Assembly: GCF_001295845.1 (NCBI RefSeq)
Contig: NZ_LJIC01000129.1
Coordinates: forward strand, 37,832-101,831
Length of the DNA: 64,000 nucleotides
Source of the DNA: Rhodopseudomonas sp. AAP120
GTDB lineage: Bacteria > Pseudomonadota > Alphaproteobacteria > Rhizobiales > Xanthobacteraceae
Direction: 5' to 3'
This document shows positions 34,966 to 46,049 of this stretch, in pieces; position 1 is the first letter of the stretch, and every line of letters begins with the position of its first letter. Position numbers and translations under genes: made by a program. A model generated the notes under the pieces. It searched no databases. It saw only the letters and a program-made list of their open reading frames with translations, and was not told where the DNA came from.

Positions 34966-37025
34966 GACGTCCCCCACGCGTAGAGCAGAAGGGCGGCGCA
35001 GCCGACCGCCACCCACAAGGTCTGGTCGCGCACGCGGCCGGTCTGCAGCCGCCGCGCATAGCCCCAGGCGGCTCCGACGCCGCCGGCCAGCCCCAACCAA
35101 GCACGATCGATCCGATCCGGATTGAACCGCGCCACGAAGAACCCGACGAACAGCCGGGCCACCACGATCAACAAGCGGCCGACCGGATCGCCGGCCACCA
35201 TCCGCACCACCGGCGTCTGGCCGTCGGTCGCGCGGGTGATCAGATCGGTGCGAATGCCGCGGACCTGGCCGGCGCCGCGGCCGAGCGGATCGTCGGTCAC
35301 CAGCCCGGGCACGTCGACGCCGCCGCGCCGCAGCAGCACCGCATCCGCCACGGCCTCGGTGCCCTCCGCATTGCCGAGCACAGTGGCGACGCGACGGAAA
35401 CGGCGGACAAAATAGAAGTAGTAAAGCACGTCGACGCGGAAGACGCGGAGGTGGCGCAGCCGACGCGCCCAGCGCTCCAGCACCGGCGGATGCCGCACCA
35501 GCCAGCGCGCCAGCAGCACGCCGAGGACGGGCGCGGCAGCGCCGAGCAGCGCAGGCAGCAGCGGAATGTGTTCCGGCGCGCCGCCGGTGAAGTCGATCAG
35601 CACACCCACGGACAGGCCGCCGGCGACGGCGAGGAAGGTCAGCACCGCGAGCGGCAGCACCACCGGCAGGCCGCCCCAGGGCGGCGCGGCCATATCGGCG
35701 GTTTCGCCCGCGGCAACGAACACGACCCGGAATGCATAGGCGCCGGTCAGCACCGCCGCGCTGGCGGCAAGCAGCCAGAGCGGCACGCCCCACGGTCCGC
35801 TGCTCCACACCGCAGCGAGCACCGCCTCCTTCGAGTACCAGCCGGCGGTGATCACCGGCAGGCCCGCGAGCGACGCCGCGCCGATGGCAAAGCTCCAGAA
35901 CGCCAGCGGCTGGCGATAGCGCGAGCCGCGCAGCGCCGCGATCGCGGTCGAGCCGCCGGCCGCGTGGCTCATCACGCCGGCGCTGAGGAACAGCAGCGAC
36001 TTGAACGCCGCATGGATGGCGAAGTGCGCCAGCGCCACCGCCGGCGCGCCGAGCCCCAGCGCCAGCACCATGAAGCCGATCTGGCTCATGGTCGAGAACG
36101 CCAGCAGCTTCTTAACGTCGGTCTGGATCAGCGCGACCAGCGCGCCGAGCGCCGCGGTGAGGATGCCGAGCATCGCCACCATCGCGGAGATTTCCGGCGC
36201 GGCGGCGAACAGCGGCGCCAGCCGCGCCAGCAGGATGACGCCGGCCGCCACCATCGTGGCCGAATGCAGCAGTGCCGACACCGGCGTCGGGCCGGCCATC
36301 GCGCTCGGCAGCCAGGTGTGAAACGGGATCTGCGCCGACTTGCCCAGCGCACCGAGAGCGATCAGCCCGGCGATCGGTCCAAGCCGCCACGGATCGATGC
36401 CCGGCACCGCCGCCAGCATGCCGTCGAGCCGCGTCGTGCCGGCGGACAGGAACAGCATCATCAGACCGGCGAGCAGCAGGCTGTCGGCGACACGGGTGGT
36501 GATCAGCGCCTTGCGGCCTGCGGCGACCGCCTTGGGCAGCCGGTCGTAGAACGCGATCAGCATGAAGCTGCACAGGCCGATGGTTTCCCAGCCGAGGAAC
36601 AGCAGGATGACGTCGGCGGCGAACACCACTGCCAGCATCCCGGCCAAGAACAGGTTCATCACCGCAAAGAAGCGGCGTAAATCCGGAAGCGGCTCGGACG
36701 CCATGTAGGCGCCCGAATAGATCAGCACCAGCGCGCCGACCAGCACCACGGTGCCGCCGGTGACCATGCTGAGCGGGTCCATCGACATCGCGATTTGCGC
36801 GACGAACACTCCGGTATCGATCGACAGGATCGGCACCACCGCGCCGGCGACGCAGCCGCCATCGCTGCAGGACAGCGCCACCGGGGCGAACAGCAACGCC
36901 GGCAGCACCGCAGCGCCGACGCCGAGCGCGATCACCGCAGCGCGCGGCAGCGCGACCGGCAACAGCGACAGCACGATGAAGCCGAGCAGCGCCGGCACAG
37001 GGACGAAGGGAAGCAGCTGCGCCAT
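34956..37025 (-). CDS. nuoL: NADH-quinone oxidoreductase subunit L
   Basis: 689 residues, the largest antiporter-like subunit. The conserved core is at about 85-390 (GWETIGLCSFMLIAFY, IPFHTWLPSAMAGPTPVSAL) and a long C-terminal part carries the lateral helix. The ATG at 37025 has AAGGGG upstream and comes two bases after the nuoK stop; a GTG two codons earlier is possible. The C-terminal third is Arg- and Val-rich and longer than in E. coli NuoL. Confidence 0.95.
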   Translation of the reverse strand: MAQLLPFVPVPALLGFIVLSLLPVALPRAAVIALGVGAAVLPALLFAPVALSCSDGGCVAGAVVPILSIDTGVFVAQIAMSMDPLSMVTGGTVVLVGALVLIYSGAYMASEPLPDLRRFFAVMNLFLAGMLAVVFAADVILLFLGWETIGLCSFMLIAFYDRLPKAVAAGRKALITTRVADSLLLAGLMMLFLSAGTTRLDGMLAAVPGIDPWRLGPIAGLIALGALGKSAQIPFHTWLPSAMAGPTPVSALLHSATMVAAGVILLARLAPLFAAAPEISAMVAMLGILTAALGALVALIQTDVKKLLAFSTMSQIGFMVLALGLGAPAVALAHFAIHAAFKSLLFLSAGVMSHAAGGSTAIAALRGSRYRQPLAFWSFAIGAASLAGLPVITAGWYSKEAVLAAVWSSGPWGVPLWLLAASAAVLTGAYAFRVVFVAAGETADMAAPPWGGLPVVLPLAVLTFLAVAGGLSVGVLIDFTGGAPEHIPLLPALLGAAAPVLGVLLARWLVRHPPVLERWARRLRHLRVFRVDVLYYFYFVRRFRRVATVLGNAEGTEAVADAVLLRRGGVDVPGLVTDDPLGRGAGQVRGIRTDLITRATDGQTPVVRMVAGDPVGRLLIVVARLFVGFFVARFNPDRIDRAWLGLAGGVGAAWGYARRLQTGRVRDQTLWVAVGCAALLLYAWGTSWR

Positions 37026-37027
37026 GC

Positions 37028-37336
37028 TCACCCCTTCAGGCCGCTGATGGCGTCGCTGTCGTCGCTGCCGGCGATGCGGCGGATGCGCAGCAGCAGCGCC
37101 AGTCCGACCGCGACCTCGGCGGCGGCGAGCGTCAGCACCAGAATGAACATGCCCTGCCCTTGCGGATCGGCGTGATACGCACCGGCCGCCACGAAGGCGA
37201 GCGCCGGGCCGCTGAGCGCGACCTCCAGCGCGACCAGCTGAAACAGGATGCCGCGCCGCGCCAGCACGCCGAACACGCCGATGGCGAACAGGCCAGCGGC
37301 GAGGATCATCAAGCCGATCAGATCGGAGCCGGTCAT
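37028..37336 (-). CDS. nuoK: NADH-quinone oxidoreductase subunit K
   Basis: 102 residues, three membrane helices. The buried glutamates in LVALEVALSG and LAAAEVAVGLALLL are the proton-relay residues of NuoK. It overlaps nuoJ by four bases (ATGA). Confidence 0.94.
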   Translation of the reverse strand: MTGSDLIGLMILAAGLFAIGVFGVLARRGILFQLVALEVALSGPALAFVAAGAYHADPQGQGMFILVLTLAAAEVAVGLALLLRIRRIAGSDDSDAISGLKG

Positions 37337-37839
37337 GGGCGCTTCCCCGATGCGCGATCGCTGCGGCCGATATGGCGGACGCCGATCAGGCCGGCGAGCA
37401 GCAGCAGCGAGGCGAGTTCGATCGCCACTGCCCACGGCCCGAACAGCAGCCTTCCGACCTGCTGCGCCGACACCGGCGCGGCGGCGGTGTCGGCGGCGAT
37501 GCCGAACTGCCCGAACACGAACGGCGCAACCACCAGCACCGCCATCGCCAGCGGCAGCGGCCAGGCGCCGCGCAGCGCCAGCCGTTCGCGCGCGCTCGCC
37601 TCGGGCGAAGTCGGCAGCGTCATCACCACGAACACGAACAGCACCACGATCGCGCCCGCATAGATCATGATCAGCAGCACTGCCGCGAAAGCCGCGCCGA
37701 GCGCGAAGAAGCACACCGCCAACGCCAGCAGCGTCACCACCAGATACAGCAGCGCGTGCACCGCATTGGGCCGCGTCACTGCGAGCCCGGCGGACACGAG
37801 CGCAAAGGCGCCGGCATAGAGCGCGAGCAAGAGGCTCAT
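37333..37839 (-). CDS. nuoJ: NADH-quinone oxidoreductase subunit J
   Basis: 168 residues with five membrane helices. It contains the conserved [16 protein letters not shown] segment, the pi-bulge helix that couples quinone chemistry to proton movement. It overlaps nuoI and nuoK by four bases on each side. Confidence 0.94.
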   Translation of the reverse strand: MSLLLALYAGAFALVSAGLAVTRPNAVHALLYLVVTLLALAVCFFALGAAFAAVLLIMIYAGAIVVLFVFVVMTLPTSPEASARERLALRGAWPLPLAMAVLVVAPFVFGQFGIAADTAAAPVSAQQVGRLLFGPWAVAIELASLLLLAGLIGVRHIGRSDRASGKRP

Positions 37840-38357
37840 GGCAGCAGCCCCTTCAGATCGACCGGCGGCGCTTCGTGCTCGGCCTCACCCTTGTCCTTGC
37901 CGGCGATCGCCTTGCCGGCCACCGACCAGTAGCGATAGCCCCGCACCTTGCCCTCGCCGGCAATCAGCAGATCGTGCTTCTCGTACACCAGCGCATCGCG
38001 CCGCCACTCGCCGAGCTCGAAATCCGGCGTCAGCTGGATCGCCGCGGTCGGGCACGCCTCCTCGCAGAAGCCGCAGAAGATGCAGCGCGCAAAATTGATG
38101 CGGAAATGTTCAGGGTACCAACGGCCGTCGTCGGCGACGGCTTTGGCCAGATCGATGCAGCCGACAGGGCACACCGCCGCGCACAGATTGCAGGCGACGC
38201 AGCGCTCCTGCCCATCCGGATCGCGCGTCAGCACGATGCGGCCGCGCATCCGCGGATACAGCTTCGGCTTCTCTTCCGGATAGAGCTGCGTCTCCGGCTT
38301 GACGAACAGCTTGCGTCCGACGCGGAGCAGCGCTTCGAGCCATCCGAATCCGATCAT
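37836..38357 (-). CDS. nuoI: NADH-quinone oxidoreductase subunit I (two 4Fe-4S clusters)
   Basis: 173 residues from the ATG at 38357. Two ferredoxin motifs, [12 protein letters not shown] and [12 protein letters not shown], bind clusters N6a and N6b in the peripheral arm next to the quinone site. The N-terminal helix anchors it to the membrane subunits. The length is normal. Confidence 0.95.
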   Translation of the reverse strand: MIGFGWLEALLRVGRKLFVKPETQLYPEEKPKLYPRMRGRIVLTRDPDGQERCVACNLCAAVCPVGCIDLAKAVADDGRWYPEHFRINFARCIFCGFCEEACPTAAIQLTPDFELGEWRRDALVYEKHDLLIAGEGKVRGYRYWSVAGKAIAGKDKGEAEHEAPPVDLKGLLP

Positions 38358-39313
38358 GACGCGCTCCTCGCCACCACGACGATGCCGGTGAGCAGCAGAT
38401 TGAGCAGCGACAGCGGCAGCGCGATCTTCCAGGCGAAGCTCAGCAACTGATCGTAACGCGGCCGCGGCAGCGTCGCACGCAGCCAGACGAAGGCGACCGC
38501 GATGATGCCGGTCTTGAGGCCGAACCACACCGGCCCGGGCAACCACGGCCCAAGCCAGCCGCCGAAGAACAGCGTCACCGCCAGCGCCGACACCAGCAGC
38601 ACCGCGAGATATTCGCCGAGGAAGAACAGGCCGAACGACATGCCGGTGTATTCGGTGATGAAGCCGGCGACGAGGTCGTTTTCGGATTCGGGCAGATCGA
38701 ACGGCAGCCGATGCGCGGCGGCGACGCCGGCGATGGTGAACAGCGCCGCGCCGAGCGGCTGCAGCAGCACGAACCAGGCGCCACGCTGCGCCTCGACGAT
38801 CTCGCTCATCGACAGCGAGCCGGCCAGCATCACCACGCCCATCAGCGACAGGCCGAGGAACACCTCATAGGCCAGCATCTGCGCGGCGGCGCGCATGCCG
38901 CCCATCAGCGAGAAGCGGTTGTGCGACGCCCAGGCGCCGAGCAGCACCGCATAGGCGGTGAGCCCCAGCATGCCGAGCAGAAACAGCACCCCGACATCGA
39001 CCGGCGCCAGCGCGATGCCGTCGCCGATCGCCACCACGCCGAAGCCGATCAGCACCGGAGTCGCGGCGACGGCGGGTGCGAGAAGGTAGGTGATCTTGTC
39101 GGCGCCGGGCGGCGGCACGTCTTCCTTGGTGAGGATCTTCACCGTGTCGGCGACCCATTGCAGCGAACCGAAAGGCCCGACGCGGTTCGGGCCGTAGCGC
39201 TCCTGCACGAAGCCGAGCAGCCGCCGCTCCACCCAGGTGAAGGTGCCGGCGATGACCAGCAGCGCCATGATCAGCGTCACCGAAATGGTCGCGGTGATGA
39301 TCATCCCGATCAT
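38354..39313 (-). CDS. nuoH: NADH-quinone oxidoreductase subunit H
   Basis: 319 residues from the ATG at 39313, eight membrane helices. [20 protein letters not shown] and the acidic loop [19 protein letters not shown], which lines the quinone chamber, are both conserved. The frame is open upstream only within nuoG. Overlaps its neighbours by four bases. Confidence 0.95.
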   Translation of the reverse strand: MIGMIITATISVTLIMALLVIAGTFTWVERRLLGFVQERYGPNRVGPFGSLQWVADTVKILTKEDVPPPGADKITYLLAPAVAATPVLIGFGVVAIGDGIALAPVDVGVLFLLGMLGLTAYAVLLGAWASHNRFSLMGGMRAAAQMLAYEVFLGLSLMGVVMLAGSLSMSEIVEAQRGAWFVLLQPLGAALFTIAGVAAAHRLPFDLPESENDLVAGFITEYTGMSFGLFFLGEYLAVLLVSALAVTLFFGGWLGPWLPGPVWFGLKTGIIAVAFVWLRATLPRPRYDQLLSFAWKIALPLSLLNLLLTGIVVVARSAS

Positions 39314-41928
39314 GACGCCGGCTCCACCTTGACGCGGCGCAGCGGCCCGCGCGGCACGAGCACGCCGGCGCTGATCGCGACGCAGCCGCGCGGCACGGAG
39401 GCATCGAGCGAAACCGGCGCGGCGCATGGCTCGCCGTCGATCAGCACGGCCGCGCCATCCGCAAGACGCTGCATCGCGGCGTCGTCGGGATGCAGCAGCA
39501 CGCGAGGCCCGGGCCGCCGAGCCGTGAGCAACGCGCTGGCGCGGCTCAGATCGAAGCCGGTGAAGGCGTCGTGGAGCGGGATCAGCAGCAGGCCCTCGCC
39601 TTTCGCCGGCTCTGCCGACACGACGTCCGGCAAGGATGCCTCGCCCGCCTTCAGCAACATCGCGCCCGGATCGCCGCCGCGCAGCGGGCCGCCGATCTCT
39701 TCGACGAATCGGGCGACATTGTTGGCCGAGTGCTGTCCGGAGGTCTTGTAGCTGGTGATCAGCGACGGCGGCACTTTGGTGCCGCGCGCGCCCTTGATGC
39801 CGAAGGTCAGCGGCGAATCCGGATCGATCGGCGGCGCCGCATCGGCGAACTGCCCGGCACGATCGTCCGCGGTACGGCCCGAATACGGCCGCGGCGCGCG
39901 CGTCACCTGGCCGTCGGCCATCATGAAATCCGCATCCGGCGCACCATCGGCGACGCCGACCAGATCGGGCCGCTCGACGATCAGGTCGCCGATCAGCGCA
40001 TCGAGGCCGTGCCAGTCGCCGGCGCCAAATGCGTCGAGCCGTCGCCACGACGACGGCGCCGTCTCCGAGGGCGGCAGCGCGGCGATGAAGCGCTGGGCGC
40101 GGCCTTCGTAGTTGACGTAAGTGCCGGTGCATTCGGTGAAGGCGGCGACCGGCAGCGCAACTGAAGCGCGCGCCGTGGTCTCGCTCGCCACTGCGTCCAG
40201 CGCGACGACCGCTTTGGCGGCTGTGAACAGCCGCTCCACGCTGGCGCGCGGGGCGCGGTCGAACAAATCGGCTTCGAGCACGATCGCGGTTTTGGCGGCA
40301 CCGCGCTCGAGCAGCGCCGCGGCGCTCTCGATGCCGTCGCCACCGAGCAACGCCAGGCCGATGCTGTTGGCCTCCGGCGGCAGCAGCATGATCTGCGCCT
40401 TGGTGCCGAGCGCCGCAGCGACCGCCGCAGCTGCTTCGACGATCGCCGCTGACATCAGGGAGCAGCCGGCGATAATCAGCGGCCGCTTCGCGACGGCGAG
40501 AATTTCGGCGACGCGCTGTGCCTCGGCATCGGCGCTGGCGTTGCCACCAAGCGCAGTGGCGACAGCGGCCCCGAATGTCGCGATTGCCAGCGGATCGCGC
40601 CGCAGCGCCAATGTGGCGATATCGTCGAGCGCATCAGCGAGCGGCGTTGCCAGCATGATCGGCGAGCGGCGGCCTTCGCCGGCGGTGCGCACCGCCGGAT
40701 CGAGCCATTGCGGCACGCCTTTTTGCGCGGCAAGGTCGCGCTCCGCGCCGCGCGCGGTCTGGCGCAGCGCCAGCGCGAGGCGCGGCGACGCATTGGTCAG
40801 GTCCTCGCCCAGCACCAGCACCGCATCGGCCCGCTCGACCTCGACCAGCGACGCCACCTTGGCCGGCCCGGCGCGGATGATTTCGACGATCCGCCGCACC
40901 AGTTGTGCCTCGGCATCCGAGACGCCAGCGAAGAACCGCTCCGGCCCGACCAGCCGCTGCAGCGCGTAGTTGGCCTCGAGCGAGGCGCGCGGCGAGCCGA
41001 TGCCGATCGCGCCCTCGGCCACCGCGGCATGCGCGGCCGCGCAGGCGTCGTGTTCGGTCGCGGGCTCCCCCTGCAGCAGCGGCTGGCTCAGCCGCTGATC
41101 CGAGACGACGTGCAGCGGGCCGTAGCGGCCGCGATCGCAGATGAAATAGCCGTTGAGCGCGCCGTGATAACGGTTCTGCACCCGCCGTACCCGCCCACCG
41201 CGCTGGTCGACCAGGATGTTGCAGCCCAGCGCGCAATGCGGACAGATGGACGGCGCGGCCCGCATGTCCCATTTGCGGGCGTAGTCCTGCGACCAGCCCT
41301 TGTCGTTGAACACGCCGGTCGGACAGACTTCGGCGAGGTTGCCGCCGAACGGGCTCTCCAGCGCGCCGTCCTCGGCGCGGCCGAAATACACGTTGTCGTG
41401 CGCGCCGAAGGCGTCGAGATCGCGGCCGCCAGCGTAGTCGCGATAGAACCGTGTGCAGCGATAGCAGGCGATGCAGCGGTTCATCTCGTGCGTCAGCAGC
41501 GGGCCGAGATCCTGATTGCGATGCGTGCGCTTGGTAAACTTGTAGCGTCGATCGTGATGGCCGGTCGCGATCGTCATATCCTGCAAATGGCACGAGCCGG
41601 CCTCTTCGCACACCGGGCAATCGTGCGGATGGTTGACCATGAGCCACTCGATCACCTGCGCCCGAAATGCCACCGCCTCGGGATCACTGACCGAGACGCG
41701 TTCGACATCGGCCACCGGCGTCATGCAACTCATGACGATGCGGCCTTCGGTGTCGTCCGGTCCGGCATAGACCTTCACGGCGCACTGCCGGCAGGCGCCG
41801 ACCGAGCCGAGCGCGCCGTGCCAGCAGAAATACGGCACGTCGATGCCATGCGTCAGGCACGCCGACAGCAGATCCTCGCCGTCCTTGGCCTCGATGATGC
41901 GGCCGTCGATGTCGAGCTTCCTGGTCAT
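39310..41928 (-). CDS. nuoG: NADH-quinone oxidoreductase subunit G (with N7-type cluster motif)
   Basis: 872 residues from the ATG at 41928. N-terminal 2Fe-2S cysteines (YFCWHGALGSVGACRQC, then MSCMTP), the His-Cys3 motif HPHDCPVCEEAGSC and a 4Fe-4S CIACYRC motif carry N1b, N5 and N4. A further CPHCALGC with a later Cys (FICDRGRYG) matches the N7 site found in E. coli and Thermus NuoG but not in the mitochondrial-like enzymes. The long C-terminal molybdopterin-like domain has no cofactor residues and is the most variable part of the operon. Confidence 0.93.
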   Translation of the reverse strand: MTRKLDIDGRIIEAKDGEDLLSACLTHGIDVPYFCWHGALGSVGACRQCAVKVYAGPDDTEGRIVMSCMTPVADVERVSVSDPEAVAFRAQVIEWLMVNHPHDCPVCEEAGSCHLQDMTIATGHHDRRYKFTKRTHRNQDLGPLLTHEMNRCIACYRCTRFYRDYAGGRDLDAFGAHDNVYFGRAEDGALESPFGGNLAEVCPTGVFNDKGWSQDYARKWDMRAAPSICPHCALGCNILVDQRGGRVRRVQNRYHGALNGYFICDRGRYGPLHVVSDQRLSQPLLQGEPATEHDACAAAHAAVAEGAIGIGSPRASLEANYALQRLVGPERFFAGVSDAEAQLVRRIVEIIRAGPAKVASLVEVERADAVLVLGEDLTNASPRLALALRQTARGAERDLAAQKGVPQWLDPAVRTAGEGRRSPIMLATPLADALDDIATLALRRDPLAIATFGAAVATALGGNASADAEAQRVAEILAVAKRPLIIAGCSLMSAAIVEAAAAVAAALGTKAQIMLLPPEANSIGLALLGGDGIESAAALLERGAAKTAIVLEADLFDRAPRASVERLFTAAKAVVALDAVASETTARASVALPVAAFTECTGTYVNYEGRAQRFIAALPPSETAPSSWRRLDAFGAGDWHGLDALIGDLIVERPDLVGVADGAPDADFMMADGQVTRAPRPYSGRTADDRAGQFADAAPPIDPDSPLTFGIKGARGTKVPPSLITSYKTSGQHSANNVARFVEEIGGPLRGGDPGAMLLKAGEASLPDVVSAEPAKGEGLLLIPLHDAFTGFDLSRASALLTARRPGPRVLLHPDDAAMQRLADGAAVLIDGEPCAAPVSLDASVPRGCVAISAGVLVPRGPLRRVKVEPAS

Positions 41929-43211
41929 GCGCGGCCCACCGGACAATCGCCCGCCAGATGGGCATTGAAGATATCGCCGAAGCGTTCGAGGCCGCTGCGC
42001 AGCGGCGTCAGCGCGCCGGTGTTGAGATCGCAATAGGAGCGGCCGGACGGACCAGAAAGCGCGACGTGCTGTTGCAGCACGTCGATATCGGCGCGGGTGC
42101 CGTTGCCGGCTTCCAGAGTGTCGAGCAGCTTCGTCACCCACGGCAGGCCGTCGCGGCACGGCGTGCACAGGCCGCAGCTCTCGCGGGCATAGAACCGCAT
42201 GTGCCGGCCGATCGCCGCCACCGGACAGGCGTGATCGTCGAGCACGATCACCGCGCCGGTGCCGAGCGAACTGCCGGCCTTCTTGGTGTGCGCGAAGTCG
42301 AGCGGGACGTCGAGATCGGCGGTCTCGAGAAACGCCGTGGCGCCACCGCCGGGCTGGAAGGCGAACAGCGAACGCCCATTGCGGATGCCGCCGCACAGCT
42401 CAAGCAGCTCGCGTGCGGTCGTGCCCATCGGCGCTTCGATCAATTGCGGGCGTGCGACGCAGCCAGAGACGCCGTAGAGCTTGGTGCCGCCTTCTTCGCT
42501 CCGCGCCAGCGAGCGATACCAGTCGGCGCCGTTCTCGATAATCGACGGCACCGCCGACAGCGTCTCGACATTGTTGACCGTGGTCGGCCGTCCCCATAGC
42601 CCGCTCACCGCAGGATAAGGCGGCCGATGCCGCGGCACCGGGCGTTCGCCTTCCAGCGCCGCGATCAGCGCGGTCTCTTCGCCGACGATGTAGCGGCCGG
42701 CCGAAGCGTGGACCCGCATCGTCAGGTCGAAGCCCGAGCCGAGGATGTCACGGCCGAGCAGACCAGCGCCTTCGGCCTGGGCGATCGCGCGGCTCAGCGC
42801 GGCTGCAGCGGCGCGATACTCGTCGCGCACCAGAATGATCACTTCGGTGGCGCCGATCGCATAGGCGGCAATCAGCGCGCCCTCGATCAGTTGATGCGGC
42901 AGCGCCTCCATCAGCAGGCGGTCCTTGAACGAGCCGGGCTCGGTCTCGTCGCCGTTGACGCACAGATAGCGCGGGCCCGGCCCGGCCTTCTCGGCGCCGC
43001 TGCGCATGAAGCGCCATTTGTTGGCGGTCGGAAAACCGGCGCCGCCGCGGCCACGCAGGCCAGCGGCCTCGACCATCGCGATGATCGCCTCGGGACTGTG
43101 GCGCTTCAGCGCCTGCGACGCCGCCGCATAACCGCCGAGCCCGCGCCAGGCGGCAAGGCTGTGCGGCTGGCGATCGGCGCGGGCGCGACCGGTGAGCGGC
43201 TTGTCGCTCAT
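41925..43211 (-). CDS. nuoF: NADH-quinone oxidoreductase subunit F (NADH/FMN, N3 cluster)
   Basis: 428 residues. GLRGRGGAGFPTANKW binds NADH and FMN. The N3 cluster cysteines are in ESCGLCTPCRDG and a later SYCDLNTGA. It accepts the hydride from NADH, works with NuoE and NuoG in the tip of the peripheral arm, and overlaps both neighbouring genes by four bases. Confidence 0.96.
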   Translation of the reverse strand: MSDKPLTGRARADRQPHSLAAWRGLGGYAAASQALKRHSPEAIIAMVEAAGLRGRGGAGFPTANKWRFMRSGAEKAGPGPRYLCVNGDETEPGSFKDRLLMEALPHQLIEGALIAAYAIGATEVIILVRDEYRAAAAALSRAIAQAEGAGLLGRDILGSGFDLTMRVHASAGRYIVGEETALIAALEGERPVPRHRPPYPAVSGLWGRPTTVNNVETLSAVPSIIENGADWYRSLARSEEGGTKLYGVSGCVARPQLIEAPMGTTARELLELCGGIRNGRSLFAFQPGGGATAFLETADLDVPLDFAHTKKAGSSLGTGAVIVLDDHACPVAAIGRHMRFYARESCGLCTPCRDGLPWVTKLLDTLEAGNGTRADIDVLQQHVALSGPSGRSYCDLNTGALTPLRSGLERFGDIFNAHLAGDCPVGRA

Positions 43212-43693
43212 CGCGCACCTCCGATCGCCTGGCCACCAATCAGAGCGTCGAGATCGTCCGGCGTCAGCGGGCCGACCAGCTTGCGCTCCGGTCCGACCAG
43301 CGCCACCGGCGCGCGGTCGCAGCCGCCGACGCAGCAGATGTTGATCAGCGTGAACTTGCCGTCCGGCGTGGTTTCGCCGAATCCGATTCCGAGTTTGCTC
43401 ATCACCGCATCACGCACGGCGTCGCCGCCGCACAGATAGCAGCTCAGGCCATCGCACAGCAGGATCACGGTGTCGCCGACCGGGCGCCGGAAGATCTGGC
43501 TGTAGAAGGTTGCGAGGCTTTCGATCTCGGCGGTGGTGACGCCGAGCGTGCGCGCGGCCTCGGCCAGATGCTCGTCCGACACCCAGCCTTCGGCTTCCTG
43601 CACCAGCTTGAGCGCGTCGAGCATCGCGGCCTTGCCGCCGTGGGCGGCGGCGGCCTGGGTGATCGCCATCTTGATCGGGGGGCTGAGGCTCAT
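43208..43693 (-). CDS. nuoE: NADH-quinone oxidoreductase subunit E (2Fe-2S N1a)
   Basis: 161 residues from the ATG at 43693. The thioredoxin-like 2Fe-2S ligands are in [13 protein letters not shown] and [12 protein letters not shown]. The N-terminal helical bundle packs on NuoF. It overlaps nuoCD and nuoF by four bases. Confidence 0.94.
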   Translation of the reverse strand: MSLSPPIKMAITQAAAAHGGKAAMLDALKLVQEAEGWVSDEHLAEAARTLGVTTAEIESLATFYSQIFRRPVGDTVILLCDGLSCYLCGGDAVRDAVMSKLGIGFGETTPDGKFTLINICCVGGCDRAPVALVGPERKLVGPLTPDDLDALIGGQAIGGAR

Positions 43694-45435
43694 CGGTCGA
43701 CGTCCGACATCACGTAGTCGATGCTGCCGAGATAGGCGACGAGGTCGGCCACCATCATGCCGGGCGCCACCGCGGAGATCATCTGCAGATGCGGGAACGA
43801 CGGCGTGCGAATCCGGGTGCGATAGCTCGACGGCTCGCCGTCGGAGATCAGCGCGAACTGCGTCAGCCCGCGCACCGTTTCGACCTGCCCGGTGGTCTCG
43901 CCGGGCGGCAGCACCGGTCCCCAGCTGGCGCCGACGAAATGATGGATCATGGTCTCGATGTCGTGCAGCATTCGCTCGCGCGGCGGCGGCGTGGTCAGCG
44001 GATGGTCGGCCTTGATCGGGCCGGATGGCATGTTGTCGACGCACTGCCGGATGATCCTCAGCGACTGCCGGATCTCCTCGACCCGCACCACCGTGCGGTC
44101 GTAGCAATCGCCGTTGTGGCCGGTCGGAATCTCGAAATCGAAATGCTCGAAGCCGCCGTAAGGCCGTGCCTTGCGCACGTCCCAGGCCTGGCCCGTCGCG
44201 CGCAGCCCCGGCCCGCTCACGCCCCAGTCGTGCGCCATCGCGGTGTCGTAAGCCGCAATCCCCTTGGTGCGGGCGCGGAAGATTTCGTTACGCAGCACCA
44301 TGCCTTCGTAATCGTCGAGCCGCGCCGGCATCCAGTCGAGGAATTCGCGGACGAGTTTGTCCCAGCCTTCCGGCAGATCCATCGACAGCCCGCCGATGCG
44401 GAAGTAACCGGGATGCATCCGCGCGCCGGTGATCGACTCGATCACGCGATAGCCGCGCTCGCGGTCCGTGAACATGTAGAACACCGGCGACATCGCCCCG
44501 GTGTCCTGCGCCATCGTGCCGTAGAACAACAGGTGATTCATGATGCGGAACATTTCCGACAGCATGATCCGCACCGTCAGCGCACGATCCGGCGGCGTGA
44601 TGCCGCAAGCCTTCTCGACCGCCTGCAAGTAAGGCATCTCGCCCATCACCCCGCCCAGATAATCGACGCGGTCGGTGTAGGGCAGGAAGTTGTGCCAGGT
44701 CTGGCGCTCGGCCATCTTCTCGGCGCCGCGATGGTGGAAGCCGATGTCCGGCCGCGCCGCGACGATCTCCTCGCCGTCGAGCGCCAGCACGATACGGAAC
44801 ACGCCGTGGGTCGCCATCGAGTGCGGCCCGTAGTTCAGGATCATCAGTTCGACGCCGTCGCGATGCGTCGGCAGGCCGAATTTCTCCGGGTCGGCGGCGA
44901 GCGCGTGCTCCTTGGCGTCAAACAGCGCCGCTGTCATGTTGAACAGCGGCCGCTCGGTGGCACGACCCGGCTGGGTCTTGCGCATCGGATGGCCTTCCCA
45001 CCCGGGCGGCAGCAGGATGCGGTTCGAGTGCGGCTGCAGCTCGAACTCGACGCCGAACATGTCGTAGGCTTCGCGCTCGTACCACAGCGCGTTAGGGAAC
45101 ACCGTGCCGATCGACTTGGCGCGCGGATACTCCGCGTCGAGCGGCGTCTTGATCCGGATGTCGGCGTTGCGGTCGTGCGACAGCAGATGGCTGGCGATGG
45201 TGATACCGCTCGGCGGCTGGCCGTCGCGATATTTTCGCGCGGTTTCGTCGATCGCCCAGAGGTCGACCAGCATCTTGAACGGGCGTTCGATCTCGTCCTT
45301 CAAGTAACGATGCACGGCGATCGTCGCCTCCGGACGGATCCACACCGTCGGGAAAGCGTCACGCGTGACCTGCTCGCCCAGCACTGCGTCTCCAAACCGC
45401 GCGCTGAGTTCGCCGACGAGGTTCGACGTGCTCAC
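43690..45435 (-). CDS. nuoC: Fused NADH-quinone oxidoreductase subunit C/D
   Basis: 581 residues. The NuoC part is about 1-180 ([19 protein letters not shown]) and the NuoD part about 190-581 ([32 protein letters not shown] with the quinone-site His, and the C-terminal D-V-DR ending). C and D are separate genes in the usual alphaproteobacterial/mitochondrial-type operon but fused in E. coli and related operons. This fusion is a marker that this nuo operon is of the latter kind. Confidence 0.95.
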   Translation of the reverse strand: MSTSNLVGELSARFGDAVLGEQVTRDAFPTVWIRPEATIAVHRYLKDEIERPFKMLVDLWAIDETARKYRDGQPPSGITIASHLLSHDRNADIRIKTPLDAEYPRAKSIGTVFPNALWYEREAYDMFGVEFELQPHSNRILLPPGWEGHPMRKTQPGRATERPLFNMTAALFDAKEHALAADPEKFGLPTHRDGVELMILNYGPHSMATHGVFRIVLALDGEEIVAARPDIGFHHRGAEKMAERQTWHNFLPYTDRVDYLGGVMGEMPYLQAVEKACGITPPDRALTVRIMLSEMFRIMNHLLFYGTMAQDTGAMSPVFYMFTDRERGYRVIESITGARMHPGYFRIGGLSMDLPEGWDKLVREFLDWMPARLDDYEGMVLRNEIFRARTKGIAAYDTAMAHDWGVSGPGLRATGQAWDVRKARPYGGFEHFDFEIPTGHNGDCYDRTVVRVEEIRQSLRIIRQCVDNMPSGPIKADHPLTTPPPRERMLHDIETMIHHFVGASWGPVLPPGETTGQVETVRGLTQFALISDGEPSSYRTRIRTPSFPHLQMISAVAPGMMVADLVAYLGSIDYVMSDVDR

Positions 45436-46049
45436 AATCGCTCCGGCGGATCGAGAAGGGTCTGCGCCATGCGCTCGTCGCGACGCTGGTCGCGGCGGCG
45501 GGGCGCGTCAAAGCCGAGGCCGGCGGTGTTGCCGACGGTGACGCCGAGCGGACGCCGCTCGCTGCCGATCTGTTGTTGCAGCATGATCAGCGCATCGAGC
45601 ATCGCCTCCGGCCGCGGCGGGCAGCCGGGGATATAGACGTCGACCGGGATGAAGCGGTCGACGCCCTGCACCACCGAATAGATGTCGTACATGCCGCCCG
45701 AGCAGGCGCAGGCGCCCATCGCGATCACCCAGCGCGGCGCCCGCATCTGCTCGTAGAGCCGCAGCAGCGGCGCCGCCATCTTGTGAAACACCGTGCCGGA
45801 GACGACCAAGAGATCGGCCTGCCGCGGCGAAGCGCGGATCACTTCGGCGCCGAACCGCGCCTGGTCATAGACCGGAGTCAGCACCGTGACCTGCTCGACG
45901 TAGCAGCACGACAGCCCGAAATTGAACGGCCACAGGCTGTGCTTGCGCGACCACGCGGTGAGATCCTCGAGCGTGGTGAACAGGCTCGACAGCGCCATAT
46001 GCTCTTCGACCGAGACAGGCTCGGCGGGCGGGTTCGGCGTGAGCGTCAT
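45432..46049 (-). CDS. nuoB: NADH-quinone oxidoreductase subunit B (N2 cluster)
   Basis: 205 residues from the ATG at 46049. The adjacent cysteines in GLSCCYVEQ plus ACACSGG and IPGCPPRPE ligate N2, the last cluster before quinone. The C-terminal ~30 residues ([17 protein letters not shown]) are basic and extend past the usual end. Confidence 0.95.
   Translation of the reverse strand: MTLTPNPPAEPVSVEEHMALSSLFTTLEDLTAWSRKHSLWPFNFGLSCCYVEQVTVLTPVYDQARFGAEVIRASPRQADLLVVSGTVFHKMAAPLLRLYEQMRAPRWVIAMGACACSGGMYDIYSVVQGVDRFIPVDVYIPGCPPRPEAMLDALIMLQQQIGSERRPLGVTVGNTAGLGFDAPRRRDQRRDERMAQTLLDPPERL

Noticed and set aside
33292..36680. Very long + strand open frames opposite nuoN, nuoM and nuoL (521 and 409 codons)
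   Set aside because: Arg/Gln/His-rich composition, no ribosome binding sites, and full overlap with unmistakable complex I genes.
43789..45636. 615-codon + strand frame over nuoCD
   Set aside because: Shadow of the nuoCD coding frame; composition is unlike any real protein.
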